A stretch of DNA of 64,000 nt from Candidatus Heimdallarchaeota archaeon (GCA_018238545.1 JABCTC010000016.1:1-64000), one strand, 5' to 3'; shown: positions 26,737 through 35,121, numbered from the stretch's first letter. Made by a program: numbers and translations. The notes: generated from the sequence alone by a model not told the origin.

Positions 26737-28239
26737 ATGTCAAATAACGAATCTGATGAAAGTAAAACATTTTCAGGTCGATTTCAAGGTATGCTTAGAT
26801 ATGGTTTTGGTACCTACAAGGGATTAGTTACGTTAATTATTGCTTATTTAACCCTAACTATCCTTTTCTTAGGTACTTTTTCACAACCAATCGTAGAGAT
26901 TATTGGAAAACCTATAATACCGATAGTATTAGACGATGCATTCCAAGTAAGTCGAATAATTATGTTATATCACTCAATTGCGATGCCATTTTTGGCAGCT
27001 GTTGTTTTCTTAGTTTTGGATACTTGCAATGTTCGAGAGAAGTTTAAACCTCATGTCAAATGGCCAATTTTAACTGGTTCTCTACTAACTTCAACAATGG
27101 GTTTGACTTTTGCATATATATTACAACGGAATATGATTGTTCATGCATTTTTTATTCTTGGACTTTGTCTAGTTTTCTATGGTGGTGTAGTTTTGCTTAT
27201 TGGAACCTTCCCAACAAAGAATTTTCCTGATTATGAGAAAAACAAAGATGGTCCTTATTTAGGTAGATTAAACCTAGAACAGCTAAATATAATGTTAGTA
27301 GCTTTTTGCTTGTTAATTACAGCTTCAATAGCAGCTATTGTGGGGGCAGATATTGGTAATTCGCAAGGACTATTTACAGACCCTCCACAAGTGTTTTCTT
27401 CTCCTTGGACACAAGTGTTTTATTTTCCATTTTTAGCAGAAGAATGGCTTAGATTTGAACATGAGACTTTGCCGTATCTCCGTATGATTATAGCTCATCT
27501 TCATAACATGCTAGCTATGATAGATGTAGCGGTACTATTGATAGTATTTCGTCGCATTAAGGTCACTAAACTATGGTACCTTGTGGCCAACATTTTAGTA
27601 ATCCCCGGAACTTTAATTACATCTATCGGAGCTTGGTTAGTTGTTCCTGGTTATGAGGATGCGCATGTAATCATCAATGTAGGCGCAGCTTTCTTGCTAT
27701 CTGCCAGTTTGATTTTAGTTATATTTGGATTTATACAGATTAGCAAAAAAGTTCTCGGAGAAAATTATGAGACAGCATCTATTTGGAAGCGTTTTATATC
27801 TATCTTCAAAGATTCTGTAAACTTTGGTCTTTACTGGCTATTTATTTGGGTTAACTTTGTGGTAACTGCTCCTGGAGTTTATACTGCACTTAATCTAGAG
27901 TATGTTAGGTCTCAACCTTGGATTCAAGAACGCACCTTTGCTTCAGGCCATTGGCATGTCTTAGCAACTTTGACTGCAATGATGGTTTTACTTTTCTATA
28001 TCGATCTCATAAATATGAAAGGTATTTTGCGCACAATCATAGGATGGTTCGTTACAGTTGGTGGTCTATTGGGCTTTGGAGCTGCTTTGTATTTCATGAT
28101 GGTTGACAATACTAGTTCTTTTGCCACTATAGTAACCGATATAGGATTATTTGCGCTATTCGCAGCAATAGGCATTTTCTGTATATACCAATTAGTCAAG
28201 ATACTAAAAGGGGATAGAAGCAAGGAAATAGAACAATAG
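26737..28239 (+). CDS. divergent haem-copper-oxidase-like 12-TM protein
   Basis: The 500-residue protein shows 12 hydrophobic segments at about 28-48, 73-95, 108-130, 132-157, 182-206, 247-271, 279-303, 309-335, 362-385, 404-425, 429-454 and 463-487. Histidines lie where subunit I of haem-copper oxidases and NO reductases binds haem: His79 in TM2, His254 and His256 in TM6, and a GHWHV motif (His405, His407) in TM10, like the usual HxH. The TM7 His-His pair for CuB is missing. The next gene, 20 bp on, is heme O synthase. No subunit II is nearby. The assignment is inference from topology and His positions; it could be a distinct membrane cytochrome. Confidence 0.55.
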   Translation: MSNNESDESKTFSGRFQGMLRYGFGTYKGLVTLIIAYLTLTILFLGTFSQPIVEIIGKPIIPIVLDDAFQVSRIIMLYHSIAMPFLAAVVFLVLDTCNVREKFKPHVKWPILTGSLLTSTMGLTFAYILQRNMIVHAFFILGLCLVFYGGVVLLIGTFPTKNFPDYEKNKDGPYLGRLNLEQLNIMLVAFCLLITASIAAIVGADIGNSQGLFTDPPQVFSSPWTQVFYFPFLAEEWLRFEHETLPYLRMIIAHLHNMLAMIDVAVLLIVFRRIKVTKLWYLVANILVIPGTLITSIGAWLVVPGYEDAHVIINVGAAFLLSASLILVIFGFIQISKKVLGENYETASIWKRFISIFKDSVNFGLYWLFIWVNFVVTAPGVYTALNLEYVRSQPWIQERTFASGHWHVLATLTAMMVLLFYIDLINMKGILRTIIGWFVTVGGLLGFGAALYFMMVDNTSSFATIVTDIGLFALFAAIGIFCIYQLVKILKGDRSKEIEQ

Positions 28240-28259
28240 ATACTAAAGGAAAATGAGAA

Positions 28260-29186
28260 ATGGCGAATCCAGAACAATTTCCAGTTATAACCGGAGAGGA
28301 GGTAAGAACCACAAGCAATAGGTTCTTATCCCTTCGTTTATATCTAGGTTTAATAAAAGAGAAGCAGACAATATTACTAGTTTTCACTTCGATGCTAGCA
28401 TACTTAATATCTGCTTATCCGTTTATTTCACTTTCTGATTGTCTCTGGCTTCTCTTTTCCATATTTTTGGCTGTATCAGGTACAACTCTGTTAAACATGT
28501 ATATTGATAGGGACATAGATAAAATAATGGAACGAACTAAAGATAGAGCGCTTCCTAGTGGTAAAACATCTCCACAATCTGTTGTAGGACATGGAATTCT
28601 CTATACAGTTTCAGGAATCGTGTTTGCAGGTGTTTTTCTTAACCTAACGGTTATGATCATAATTTTTCTAGGATTCTTTTTTGATATAGTAATCTATTCA
28701 ATGTGGTTGAAAAGAAAAACTCGCTTTTCCATTATTTTTGGTGGAATTGCTGGGGGGTTACCTGCACTTGCGGGAAGAGTTGTGTTTACTGGACAAATTG
28801 ATTTAATCGGAATTCTGATGGGAGTTTTTATTTTATCATGGATACCTTTGCACATACTTACGCTTGCATTATTGCCAAAAACATTAGAAGATTACAAAAA
28901 TGCTGGAGTACCAATGTGGCCTGTAGTGAGAAGCAAAAAAGAGACAATTATCGTTATTACAATATCCGCACTCATCAGTTCACTCACGGCTATTGTTATC
29001 AGTATACTTCTCAATATTTACATCGCGATTACTATAGTAGTTGTTTTTGCTGGGCTTATCCTAATTAGTTTATCAATCATGAATCTCATTAAACCAGCAG
29101 AGAAAACTACTAAATTCATTTTTATGGGTGCGTCACTGTTTATGGTTATTGCATTTTTACTCTGGTTCATTGGCAAAGTCATTTAA
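28260..29186 (+). CDS. ctaB: protoheme IX farnesyltransferase (heme O synthase)
   Basis: The enzyme adds a farnesyl group to haem b to give haem o, used by haem-copper oxidases. The 308-residue polytopic protein has the UbiA-type Asp-rich motif NMYIDRDIDKIMERTKDRAL followed by PSGKTSP, exactly the form seen in CtaB, and a second loop with LEDYKNAGVPMWPV. It follows the 12-TM oxidase-like gene by 20 bp, with an AAGGA ribosome site, and is probably the last gene of that operon. Confidence 0.92.
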   Translation: MANPEQFPVITGEEVRTTSNRFLSLRLYLGLIKEKQTILLVFTSMLAYLISAYPFISLSDCLWLLFSIFLAVSGTTLLNMYIDRDIDKIMERTKDRALPSGKTSPQSVVGHGILYTVSGIVFAGVFLNLTVMIIIFLGFFFDIVIYSMWLKRKTRFSIIFGGIAGGLPALAGRVVFTGQIDLIGILMGVFILSWIPLHILTLALLPKTLEDYKNAGVPMWPVVRSKKETIIVITISALISSLTAIVISILLNIYIAITIVVVFAGLILISLSIMNLIKPAEKTTKFIFMGASLFMVIAFLLWFIGKVI

Positions 29187-29331
29187 TAATTTTCTAGAGC
29201 CATAGAATCTCCAGAATTATTTATGAAAAATATTTATCACTAAATATTTTCTCTATTAGAATTATAAGCAAGAGTTGTGTAAAAATACACTTAAGAAGTA
29301 GTTTTTTACCATTAAATCTGTTGAGATACTT

Positions 29332-29721
29332 ATGACTGCGGACGATGCATTAGACAAAATCAGGAAAAAAAAGGCTCAAGAGCTTCTTGAAATTGCTAAT
29401 CTGAGAAAGCAGCGGATGGAAGAGCTAAAGAAATCTGAGCAAGCTCCAGCTAGTGTTGAAGAGAAAGATAAACTAGCTTTGATGAGGTTCTTTTTAGTTC
29501 CAGAAGCTTATGATTATTGGTCCAGTCTCTATGAGAATCAAAACAAAAAAGTTACCGCCGAAACTATTTTTAAAAATCTACTATATATGGTTAAAATTGG
29601 TTATATGGAAGGTAAACAAATCACTAGATTAGGAATAAAGAAGCTTGAAAGAGAAATTGAGGGCATACCTCCATCAATCACTATTAAAAGGAAAGGAGAG
29701 AAGGAAAGAACTGTAGATTGA
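29332..29721 (+). CDS. PDCD5-like DNA-binding protein
   Basis: The 129-residue protein resembles the archaeal/eukaryotic PDCD5 family. It has a helical charged N-terminus (KIRKKKAQELLEIANLRKQ) and a three-helix core with FFLVPEAYDYWSSL in place of the usual ILDPEARERL. It ends in IPPSITIKRKGEK, matching the family's ITIqRK end. The core is more diverged and slightly longer than usual, so the call is moderate. It sits just left of the ubiquitin-ESCRT locus. Confidence 0.6.
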   Translation: MTADDALDKIRKKKAQELLEIANLRKQRMEELKKSEQAPASVEEKDKLALMRFFLVPEAYDYWSSLYENQNKKVTAETIFKNLLYMVKIGYMEGKQITRLGIKKLEREIEGIPPSITIKRKGEKERTVD

Positions 29722-29729
29722 AACTATTT

Positions 29730-30014
29730 CTACTTTCTTCTTTCAGAACTCTTGTAAAATATGACTAATTTCTCTTTATAGTGTTCTCTTAATCTTAGTA
29801 TAACTTCATCAATATCCTTGTTTGAATCATTCTTACTAGATTGAACTGGAATGACAAGTTTATCATAACTACTTGTTTTCTTAGTTTCTACTTCTTGTAC
29901 AATTTTATCTCTAAACAATAAAATTCTATCTCCTTTAATTTCAATTGAATTATAAAATGGAGTAATGTCTGTGTCTACTTCTTCACAGATTTGGTTAACT
30001 ACATCATAAATCAT
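29730..30014 (-). CDS. unknown 94-residue protein
   Basis: A small alpha/beta protein with no recognised motif. It has a beta-rich first half (ITPFYNSIEIKGDRILLFRD), a Lys/Ser-rich middle and a helical end (DIDEVILRLREHYKEKLV). It lies convergent to the PDCD5-like gene and divergent from ubiquitin. Coding is supported by a clean ATG and even composition. Confidence 0.5.
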   Translation of the reverse strand: MIYDVVNQICEEVDTDITPFYNSIEIKGDRILLFRDKIVQEVETKKTSSYDKLVIPVQSSKNDSNKDIDEVILRLREHYKEKLVIFYKSSERRK

Positions 30015-30191
30015 TTAGGCACCCCTTGCGTATATTTTGCTCTGTTTTGGGCAGAAATAATTAGTAATTAATCATTCTACCTATCATAAAAATCGTAATC
30101 TCATAGTTAAGACATCATAATACATAGAGAATATCGGCATGTGTAAATAGCAGGAATTTTTGCAGTTTTAGAGATAGCAGTGTAGCGCATA

Positions 30192-30200
30192 ATTATATAA
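30192..30200 (+). promoter_or_regulatory. TATA box for ubiquitin gene
   Basis: ATTATATAA predicts transcription from about 30226, giving a leader of about 50 bases with AAAGGTGA before the ATG at 30277. Confidence 0.5.
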
Positions 30201-30276
30201 TAGTTGCAAATCATTTGACAAGCTTTAATAATGAATAAGTCAATAATGAAATTAGAAAAGCAAAGGTGAAAATAAA

Positions 30277-30513
30277 ATGAGAATTAGTGTCGTTACTGCA
30301 ATAGGAGGAGGGTCATTGGAGCTGGACGTGGATCCCCAATCAACAGTAGCTCAATTAAAGAGAGAAGTTTCAAAAAAGAAAAAGATTCCAGCTAATACCG
30401 TGATTATCGTGTTTCATGGAAAACAACTAGATGATAGCGATATTTTGAAGCAAACTGGTATGATGGATGGAGATAAATGCTATCTAATTGCCAGAACTAA
30501 AGGCGGTTATTGA
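30277..30513 (+). CDS. ubiquitin-like modifier
   Basis: The 78-residue protein aligns end to end with ubiquitin: a beta-grasp N-terminus MRISVVTAIGGG, helix TVAQLKREVSKKKKIP, then IIVFHGKQLDDSDIL (compare the LIFAGKQLEDGRTL of ubiquitin). It ends KGGY. The Gly76-Gly77 tail is masked by one Tyr, so a JAMM/Rpn11-type protease must trim it before activation. It stands at the head of an E1 and ESCRT locus, which supports a role in marking membrane cargo or proteasome substrates. No trimming enzyme is in the window. Confidence 0.93.
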   Translation: MRISVVTAIGGGSLELDVDPQSTVAQLKREVSKKKKIPANTVIIVFHGKQLDDSDILKQTGMMDGDKCYLIARTKGGY

Positions 30514-30621
30514 TTAAAAGCCAAATCCCTTTCTTATTTTGATTTTACAGTTTTATTCATATTTAAGTAGAATTTCAATTTTCTGAGTTTTCAATATTGT
30601 TTTAGCTGTTCAAAAAGAAAC

Positions 30622-30628
30622 ATATATC
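30622..30628 (+). promoter_or_regulatory. TATA box for E1-like gene
   Basis: ATATATC, 38 bases before ATG 30666, predicts transcription near 30652 and a very short leader. This supports ATG 30666 over the in-frame TTG 30651. Confidence 0.45.
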
Positions 30629-30665
30629 AGAAAACAATAGTATCATATCGTTGGTTTGTGATTTA

Positions 30666-31667
30666 ATGGTAGATGATCGTTACTCTAGACAGCAACTGAT
30701 TCCTGGTTGGAACCAAGAAACTCTTTCTGAGAGCACTATAGTTCTCGTTGGGGTTGGTGCAATTGGAAGTTACGTAGGAACCATTCTTGTATCATCTGGT
30801 ATTGGGAAACTAATAATAATAGACTTTGACACGATAGAAACATCTAATCTCAACAGACAGCTATTATATCGTGATGCTGATGTAGGAAACTCTAAATCAG
30901 AAACTGCCGCAAAAAGATTGAAGGAATTAAATCCAGAGGTAGACATCGAGTTCTATCATAAGAAGATGGAAAAGGTTTCTGTATCAGTATATGAGGAAGC
31001 AGATGTAATAGTCTCTTGTTTAGATACATTTCTGGGACGTAGGTGGATTAATTCAATGGCTATCAGAGTGAAAAAACCGTTAGTCACAGGAGGTATGTTT
31101 GCTTTTTTGGGAAACGCTCAAGTCATCATCCCTTACGAAACGGCGTGTTTTGAATGTCAACCTTTAGTTCCTGAAGAAGAATTAGCTCAAGCCTGTACAC
31201 CTTTTGGTGAGGAAAGAAAAAAAGAAAGGGGAGAAATCGAGAAAGAACCTCCTCTTCCAGCTGTTGCAACATTATCGTCAATTATTGGAGGCATCATGGC
31301 TCAGGAAGCCTTGAAACTGACACTAAATATTGGTAATCATCTTCAGAACTATCTTTTTTATGATGGATTAAATAATGCAACTACCATTTTGGAATTGGTT
31401 CGATCTGAAGAATGTCCTACTTGTGGAGAGTTATATAAGCTTGAACAGATAGAATTTGTAGCTCATTCAGATGAAACAGTTAAAGAGTTAGAAGTTCGGT
31501 TAGCCTTAACTTATGGATTGGAAAAACCAGAATTAATGATAAAAGGAAAATTATTAGATTCAAATGCATTAATCAAAGATTCTATCTCTAAAGGAAAAGA
31601 AACAGTGTTTGTTCTAGATAAAAATCTTGCAAAACCGATAAAAATTATACTTCAGATAACGGAATGA
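30666..31667 (+). CDS. E1-like ubiquitin-activating enzyme
   Basis: The roughly 333-residue protein has the ThiF/MoeB/E1 adenylation fold. RYSRQQLIPGW opens it, the nucleotide loop is VGVGAIGS, NLNRQ and SKSETAAKRL follow, and VSCLDTFLGRRWIN completes the site. Zinc-binding pairs CFEC and CPTC flank the family's crossover region, which contains a candidate catalytic Cys in QACTPFGE. About 75 C-terminal residues look like an added beta-grasp domain, similar in position to the E2-binding ubiquitin-fold domain of eukaryotic E1. Placement after ubiquitin suggests it adenylates and thioesterifies that protein. Confidence 0.88.
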   Translation: MVDDRYSRQQLIPGWNQETLSESTIVLVGVGAIGSYVGTILVSSGIGKLIIIDFDTIETSNLNRQLLYRDADVGNSKSETAAKRLKELNPEVDIEFYHKKMEKVSVSVYEEADVIVSCLDTFLGRRWINSMAIRVKKPLVTGGMFAFLGNAQVIIPYETACFECQPLVPEEELAQACTPFGEERKKERGEIEKEPPLPAVATLSSIIGGIMAQEALKLTLNIGNHLQNYLFYDGLNNATTILELVRSEECPTCGELYKLEQIEFVAHSDETVKELEVRLALTYGLEKPELMIKGKLLDSNALIKDSISKGKETVFVLDKNLAKPIKIILQITE

Positions 31668-31703
31668 ACTGAGTTTTTGCTTTAATTTTACAAATTGAAT
31701 GCA

Positions 31704-33158
31704 ATGTTTTTTAAAGTTTCATTGTCATCATTTGATATAGAGAATTATAATAAGGTGAGACAAATATCTACAGATGATTACATCCTTGCAAATGAAACGC
31801 AGTTAATATATGAAAATGCAGCAGGATTCGAACCAGTAAGAGGTAATCTTAAACACTGGAAAGGTTATGTAGGAACAATTGAAGGAACTGAAATTCCTAT
31901 CTTTGCAAATATTTTCATTCAAGATGGGTTCCCCGATATAGCTCCTTTTGTTGATATTACACCAAAAGTGAATCATCCAAATACTGACGATGATGGAACC
32001 TTGAGCATTAAAATATTAGTAGAATGGAACAGAAGTTATCATGTTCATGACGTAATTAATGATACAAAGCAACTTTTTACACGTGTTCCAGCCAAGCCAT
32101 ATAAAACAAAGAAATCAAGGAAAAAGGAAAGATATACAGGGTTACAAAGAGCTACCATTCCTGTCAGACAGCTTCCTCAAGTTGAAATGGTTACAACTAG
32201 AAAAGAAACTACTACAGAGACTGAAAAACGGAAAATTGAAGATACAATTATGGATTATCAATCAAAGATTGACGATATAGGTAAAAAAATTGAGAAGGAA
32301 AGAACCTCTTTACTAAAAGAAGGTGGTATCAAAGTTGATAGATCAGATAAAGAAATATCAATCTCCTTAGAAGAAAATCTTAAAGCTGAAAGTTACGCAA
32401 TTCAAGATACTCTAGAAGTACTCCAAGAAAAATTTGAAGATGGAGACATGACAACTGTGGATTTCCTGAAATTATATAAACGGTACTCTAAAAATGGTTA
32501 TAAAGCTGAAAAACAGCACAATCATGTCAAAGCGAGTGGTAGTATGTCAAAACTAGATGAAAGAAATCTTGAATTAGAAGCTAACCTTTATGCCTCAATT
32601 GTAACACTAGATAATCTTGCTATAAGTTATGAAAATAATGAAATAGATCAGATTGCATATAGAAAGCAATTACGTTCTCTCATTAGAAGTATTTTCAAAT
32701 CACGAATGCAACTAGAAAAAGTTGGATTCCAACTTGAAAACTTTATCAAAAAAGAGAAGTTAGATAGCAAATATCCTAAAGGCATTCGTCATCTTCGTGT
32801 AGCTGAAGGAGTTGAAACTGCTGATGCAATATCTATACCTTTTGACTCGTTGAAGAAAATGCCCACAAAAACTGCGGATTATGTCGCTTCTGCAATTGAA
32901 TTGATCGATTTAACAAGACTTCGTTCGGTAGCCAGAGCAGATTTACTGTTAGCAGATATGGATGAGATGTTACACATTCTCAAAACATTTCCATCAATTC
33001 CTAAAGATCATTGGGTTATTGAAGATATCAGTAATTGGCGTAAAATCATTGGCAAATACAAACCTGAAGAGGTAATAAAGGAAGAAGATTGTGAAAAACT
33101 CGAATTCCAAGCAGCAAGATGGCTGAATGATTTTCGACGAGTTCTCAAAGAATTATAA
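31704..33158 (+). CDS. single-chain ESCRT-I: UEV (Vps23/TSG101-like) with steadiness box fused to Vps28
   Basis: Counted from ATG 31704 (about 484 residues), the N-terminal 125 residues are an E2-fold domain with HPN at 91-93. The E2 catalytic Cys is missing: DDDGTLSIKIL has Ser at that place, as in TSG101 UEV domains. A Pro/Lys linker and a coiled coil (about 165-215) follow. AIQDTLEVLQEKFEDGDMTT and the next residues match the TSG101 steadiness box (about 229-277). The region 287-367 (EANLYASIVTLDNLAISYEN) matches Vps28 N-terminal helices, and 392-484 the Vps28 C-terminal bundle that binds ESCRT-II. It thus joins ESCRT-I subunits in one chain and probably reads ubiquitinated cargo. Confidence 0.87.
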   Translation: MFFKVSLSSFDIENYNKVRQISTDDYILANETQLIYENAAGFEPVRGNLKHWKGYVGTIEGTEIPIFANIFIQDGFPDIAPFVDITPKVNHPNTDDDGTLSIKILVEWNRSYHVHDVINDTKQLFTRVPAKPYKTKKSRKKERYTGLQRATIPVRQLPQVEMVTTRKETTTETEKRKIEDTIMDYQSKIDDIGKKIEKERTSLLKEGGIKVDRSDKEISISLEENLKAESYAIQDTLEVLQEKFEDGDMTTVDFLKLYKRYSKNGYKAEKQHNHVKASGSMSKLDERNLELEANLYASIVTLDNLAISYENNEIDQIAYRKQLRSLIRSIFKSRMQLEKVGFQLENFIKKEKLDSKYPKGIRHLRVAEGVETADAISIPFDSLKKMPTKTADYVASAIELIDLTRLRSVARADLLLADMDEMLHILKTFPSIPKDHWVIEDISNWRKIIGKYKPEEVIKEEDCEKLEFQAARWLNDFRRVLKEL

Positions 33159-33236
33159 TAAACGAAGAAGGATATATTCCCTCTTCTTACAATTCTTTTC
33201 AGATGAGGTCTATCGAAACATAACCAGGTGATTTGA

Positions 33237-33542
33237 CTGCTAGAAAAAAACGTTAATGACGCACAATTTACCAACATAAGACAGTTATTATTTGAATTAA
33301 TCAATCTTATAGAGATTAAAATAGACGTTGGTTACATCCTTGAAGAGATAGAGGAGATTACTTTAGAAATCGGGAAAATTAACCAAAAGGGAGAGAGATT
33401 GGGAGATGAGATGAAAGAGGTGTATAAATCTCTTTATAGAAAATACAAGAACAAGCTTGCCGCATTCCTTTCCCCACGGGAAGCAAATCAAATAATGGGA
33501 AAAATAAAGAATTGGATACAAATTTTACCAACTATCTTCTAG
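33237..33542 (+). CDS. helical 101-codon ORF with CTG start, candidate missing ESCRT-I/II component
   Basis: No ATG, GTG or TTG opens this frame at its 5' end, but it stays open from CTG 33237 to TAG 33540-33542. A strong AGGTGAT ribosome site lies at 33226-33232. The product is helical and charged: NIRQLLFELINLIEIKIDVG, then a coiled-coil-like LEEIEEITLEIGKINQ, then KSLYRKYKNKLAAFLSPREA. It lies between ESCRT-I and Vps22 on the same strand, so a Vps37-like role is the natural guess, without direct motif proof. An A7 run at 33244-33250 offers an alternative: one A less would join a TTG at 33233 to this frame. Confidence 0.6.
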   Translation: MLEKNVNDAQFTNIRQLLFELINLIEIKIDVGYILEEIEEITLEIGKINQKGERLGDEMKEVYKSLYRKYKNKLAAFLSPREANQIMGKIKNWIQILPTIF

Positions 33543-33575
33543 TTTTTTCCGACTAATTTTTATTTATTTGAGAAG

Positions 33576-33583
33576 ATATAAAT
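33576..33583 (+). promoter_or_regulatory. TATA box for vps22
   Basis: ATATAAAT, about 33 bases before GTG 33616, predicts a nearly leaderless transcript. Confidence 0.4.
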
Positions 33584-33615
33584 AAGTGCTATACAATTAC
33601 TATTTGGAGATTGAA

Positions 33616-34341
33616 GTGGGTTTAAGAGACATAGAGAAAAAAATCAAGATAAAATCTGCTTTCCAAGTAAAAGATGCTGAATTAATGATTCAAGAATTAC
33701 AGCAAATGATGGATAATATTCAAGTTATTAAGAAACAGTTGAAAAAATTCGAGAAAAAATATGGTGATAAAATCTCGGAGAACAAAGAATATTATGACAA
33801 ACTTGCAGGTTTACGAGACGAATTAGGATTACCTGCAGAAATTGGTCGTTTTGATTGGAAAGAAGCACCTACACTCAAAGATAAATTAACAGGTAAAGGG
33901 TTTTACGATATTTTGGCAAATGAAATACTGGAACTAGGTCAGAGTTCGACTCCAGATAATGGAGGCATCATGTCAGTAGGAGAATTATTTACTCAATTAA
34001 ACAAAATCAGACCAGGAAGAATGGTTTCAATTGATGACATGTATAGATCTATTGAGAAACTTATCAATTCTAAACTCATTAGACCATACAAAAACCTTGA
34101 ATCTGGTGTCAAAATCATAGAATTTACTCCAGTTGAGTTCAGCCCAGATCACGATATCATATTGAGCTATGCATCAAGATCAGGGTATGTAACAAAAGAA
34201 AATCTTTTGATGAAAACTGACTGGTCAGAAGAAAGAATTGATAGATGTTTAACATTCTTTGAAGAAAACGGTATTGCAAGAGTAGATAGAAGCTATTCTG
34301 AAGGCACGAAATTTTGGTTCCCTGGTTTACTAGGGATGTAG
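33616..34341 (+). CDS. ESCRT-II subunit Vps22 (EAP30/SNF8 family)
   Basis: The roughly 241-residue protein follows SNF8 along its whole length. The N-terminus MGLRDIEKKIKIKSA matches the conserved GxGAIxKKK opening. A helical hairpin follows, then tandem winged helices: KGFYDILANEILELG, NGGIMSVGELFTQLN, FSPDHDIILSYASRSGYVT and W-SEERIDRCLTFFEENGI with a closing FWFPGLLG. GTG 33616 fits both the family N-terminus and a GGAG ribosome site; upstream in-frame GTG 33586 does not. ESCRT-II bridges ESCRT-I and ESCRT-III on membranes. Vps25 is encoded next door on the other strand. Confidence 0.9.
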   Translation: MGLRDIEKKIKIKSAFQVKDAELMIQELQQMMDNIQVIKKQLKKFEKKYGDKISENKEYYDKLAGLRDELGLPAEIGRFDWKEAPTLKDKLTGKGFYDILANEILELGQSSTPDNGGIMSVGELFTQLNKIRPGRMVSIDDMYRSIEKLINSKLIRPYKNLESGVKIIEFTPVEFSPDHDIILSYASRSGYVTKENLLMKTDWSEERIDRCLTFFEENGIARVDRSYSEGTKFWFPGLLGM

Positions 34342-34348
34342 TTTTTTT

Positions 34349-35104
34349 CTAAAAAACTTTATCAGCTTCAAATTGAATTATCGTTTTTTCTTTATTCAAC
34401 CATTTTGCTACTTTGTTTTCAACTAGCATTTCACAAACTATTATCAAATCATCTGCTGGCAAATCACTCCATTGTTGTTGAAGTTGTGAAAGATCAAAAA
34501 GTGAGTGTATTTCTACTACTCTCCCTGTTTCAATCATGAAATCTAACAAATTATCTGCCCATTCTTCATTTGTTTTCCAGTAAATACGAGCTCGTGTTTT
34601 TGTTTTCTCATCTAACCATTTAGCTACACTCTGCTTAACAAGATGATCTATAACCTCTCGAACTTGCTTCAAAGACATCTTCTTATTGTTTATAGTATTA
34701 TTAAATGGATGAACATTTCGGATTTCATTAATATTAATGATGTGAATAACAAAAATACGACTATAGTCAAGAACTATTGCTGACCAGCTTTCAAGCCAAG
34801 ATTCAACTTGTGATTCTTTCTTTGGTTTAATATACATCCATGGAGCTTTTACCCACTTTGGTAAACTGTCCTCAAATTCAACTTCTAAAAATGCTCTTTG
34901 TTCTTTTGAAAGATCTACTTTTGTAATAGCCTTAACAACAGGCATAGTAGTTTTTAGGTCTTCTTCAGTAATTTCCAACCCCTTGATACTTGCTTCAATT
35001 AGCTTAAGTTTATTATCGGAAATTTCTTTTTCTTCCTTAAGTTTCTTAACGTCTAATTTTTCAGTACGTTCCTTATCATTTTTTTTCTTTTTAAGGGTAG
35101 ACAT
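34349..35104 (-). CDS. ESCRT-II subunit Vps25
   Basis: The 251-residue protein has an added Lys/Glu-rich N-terminus of about 75 residues and then the Vps25 core. LPKWVKAPWMYIKPKKESQ matches the family's PPFFTLQPN-type start. VESWLESWSAIVLDYSR matches its helix, VHPFNNTINNKKMSLKQVRE the first winged helix, and KWLDEKTKTRARIYWKTNEEW the segment that reads LEWLDK...MWRRPEEW in human. A second winged helix ends the chain. It lies 17 bp after vps4 in the same direction and converges on vps22 with 7 bp between stops. In ESCRT-II, Vps25 normally contacts the Snf7-like subunit. Confidence 0.87.
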   Translation of the reverse strand: MSTLKKKKNDKERTEKLDVKKLKEEKEISDNKLKLIEASIKGLEITEEDLKTTMPVVKAITKVDLSKEQRAFLEVEFEDSLPKWVKAPWMYIKPKKESQVESWLESWSAIVLDYSRIFVIHIININEIRNVHPFNNTINNKKMSLKQVREVIDHLVKQSVAKWLDEKTKTRARIYWKTNEEWADNLLDFMIETGRVVEIHSLFDLSQLQQQWSDLPADDLIIVCEMLVENKVAKWLNKEKTIIQFEADKVF

Positions 35105-35121
35105 GAGTTAGACCTCTAGTT

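Noticed and set aside
31704..32090. Active E2 ubiquitin-conjugating enzyme
   Set aside because: The HPN motif is present but the following catalytic Cys is replaced by Ser and no Cys occurs in the whole N-terminal domain; the steadiness box and Vps28 parts identify ESCRT-I.
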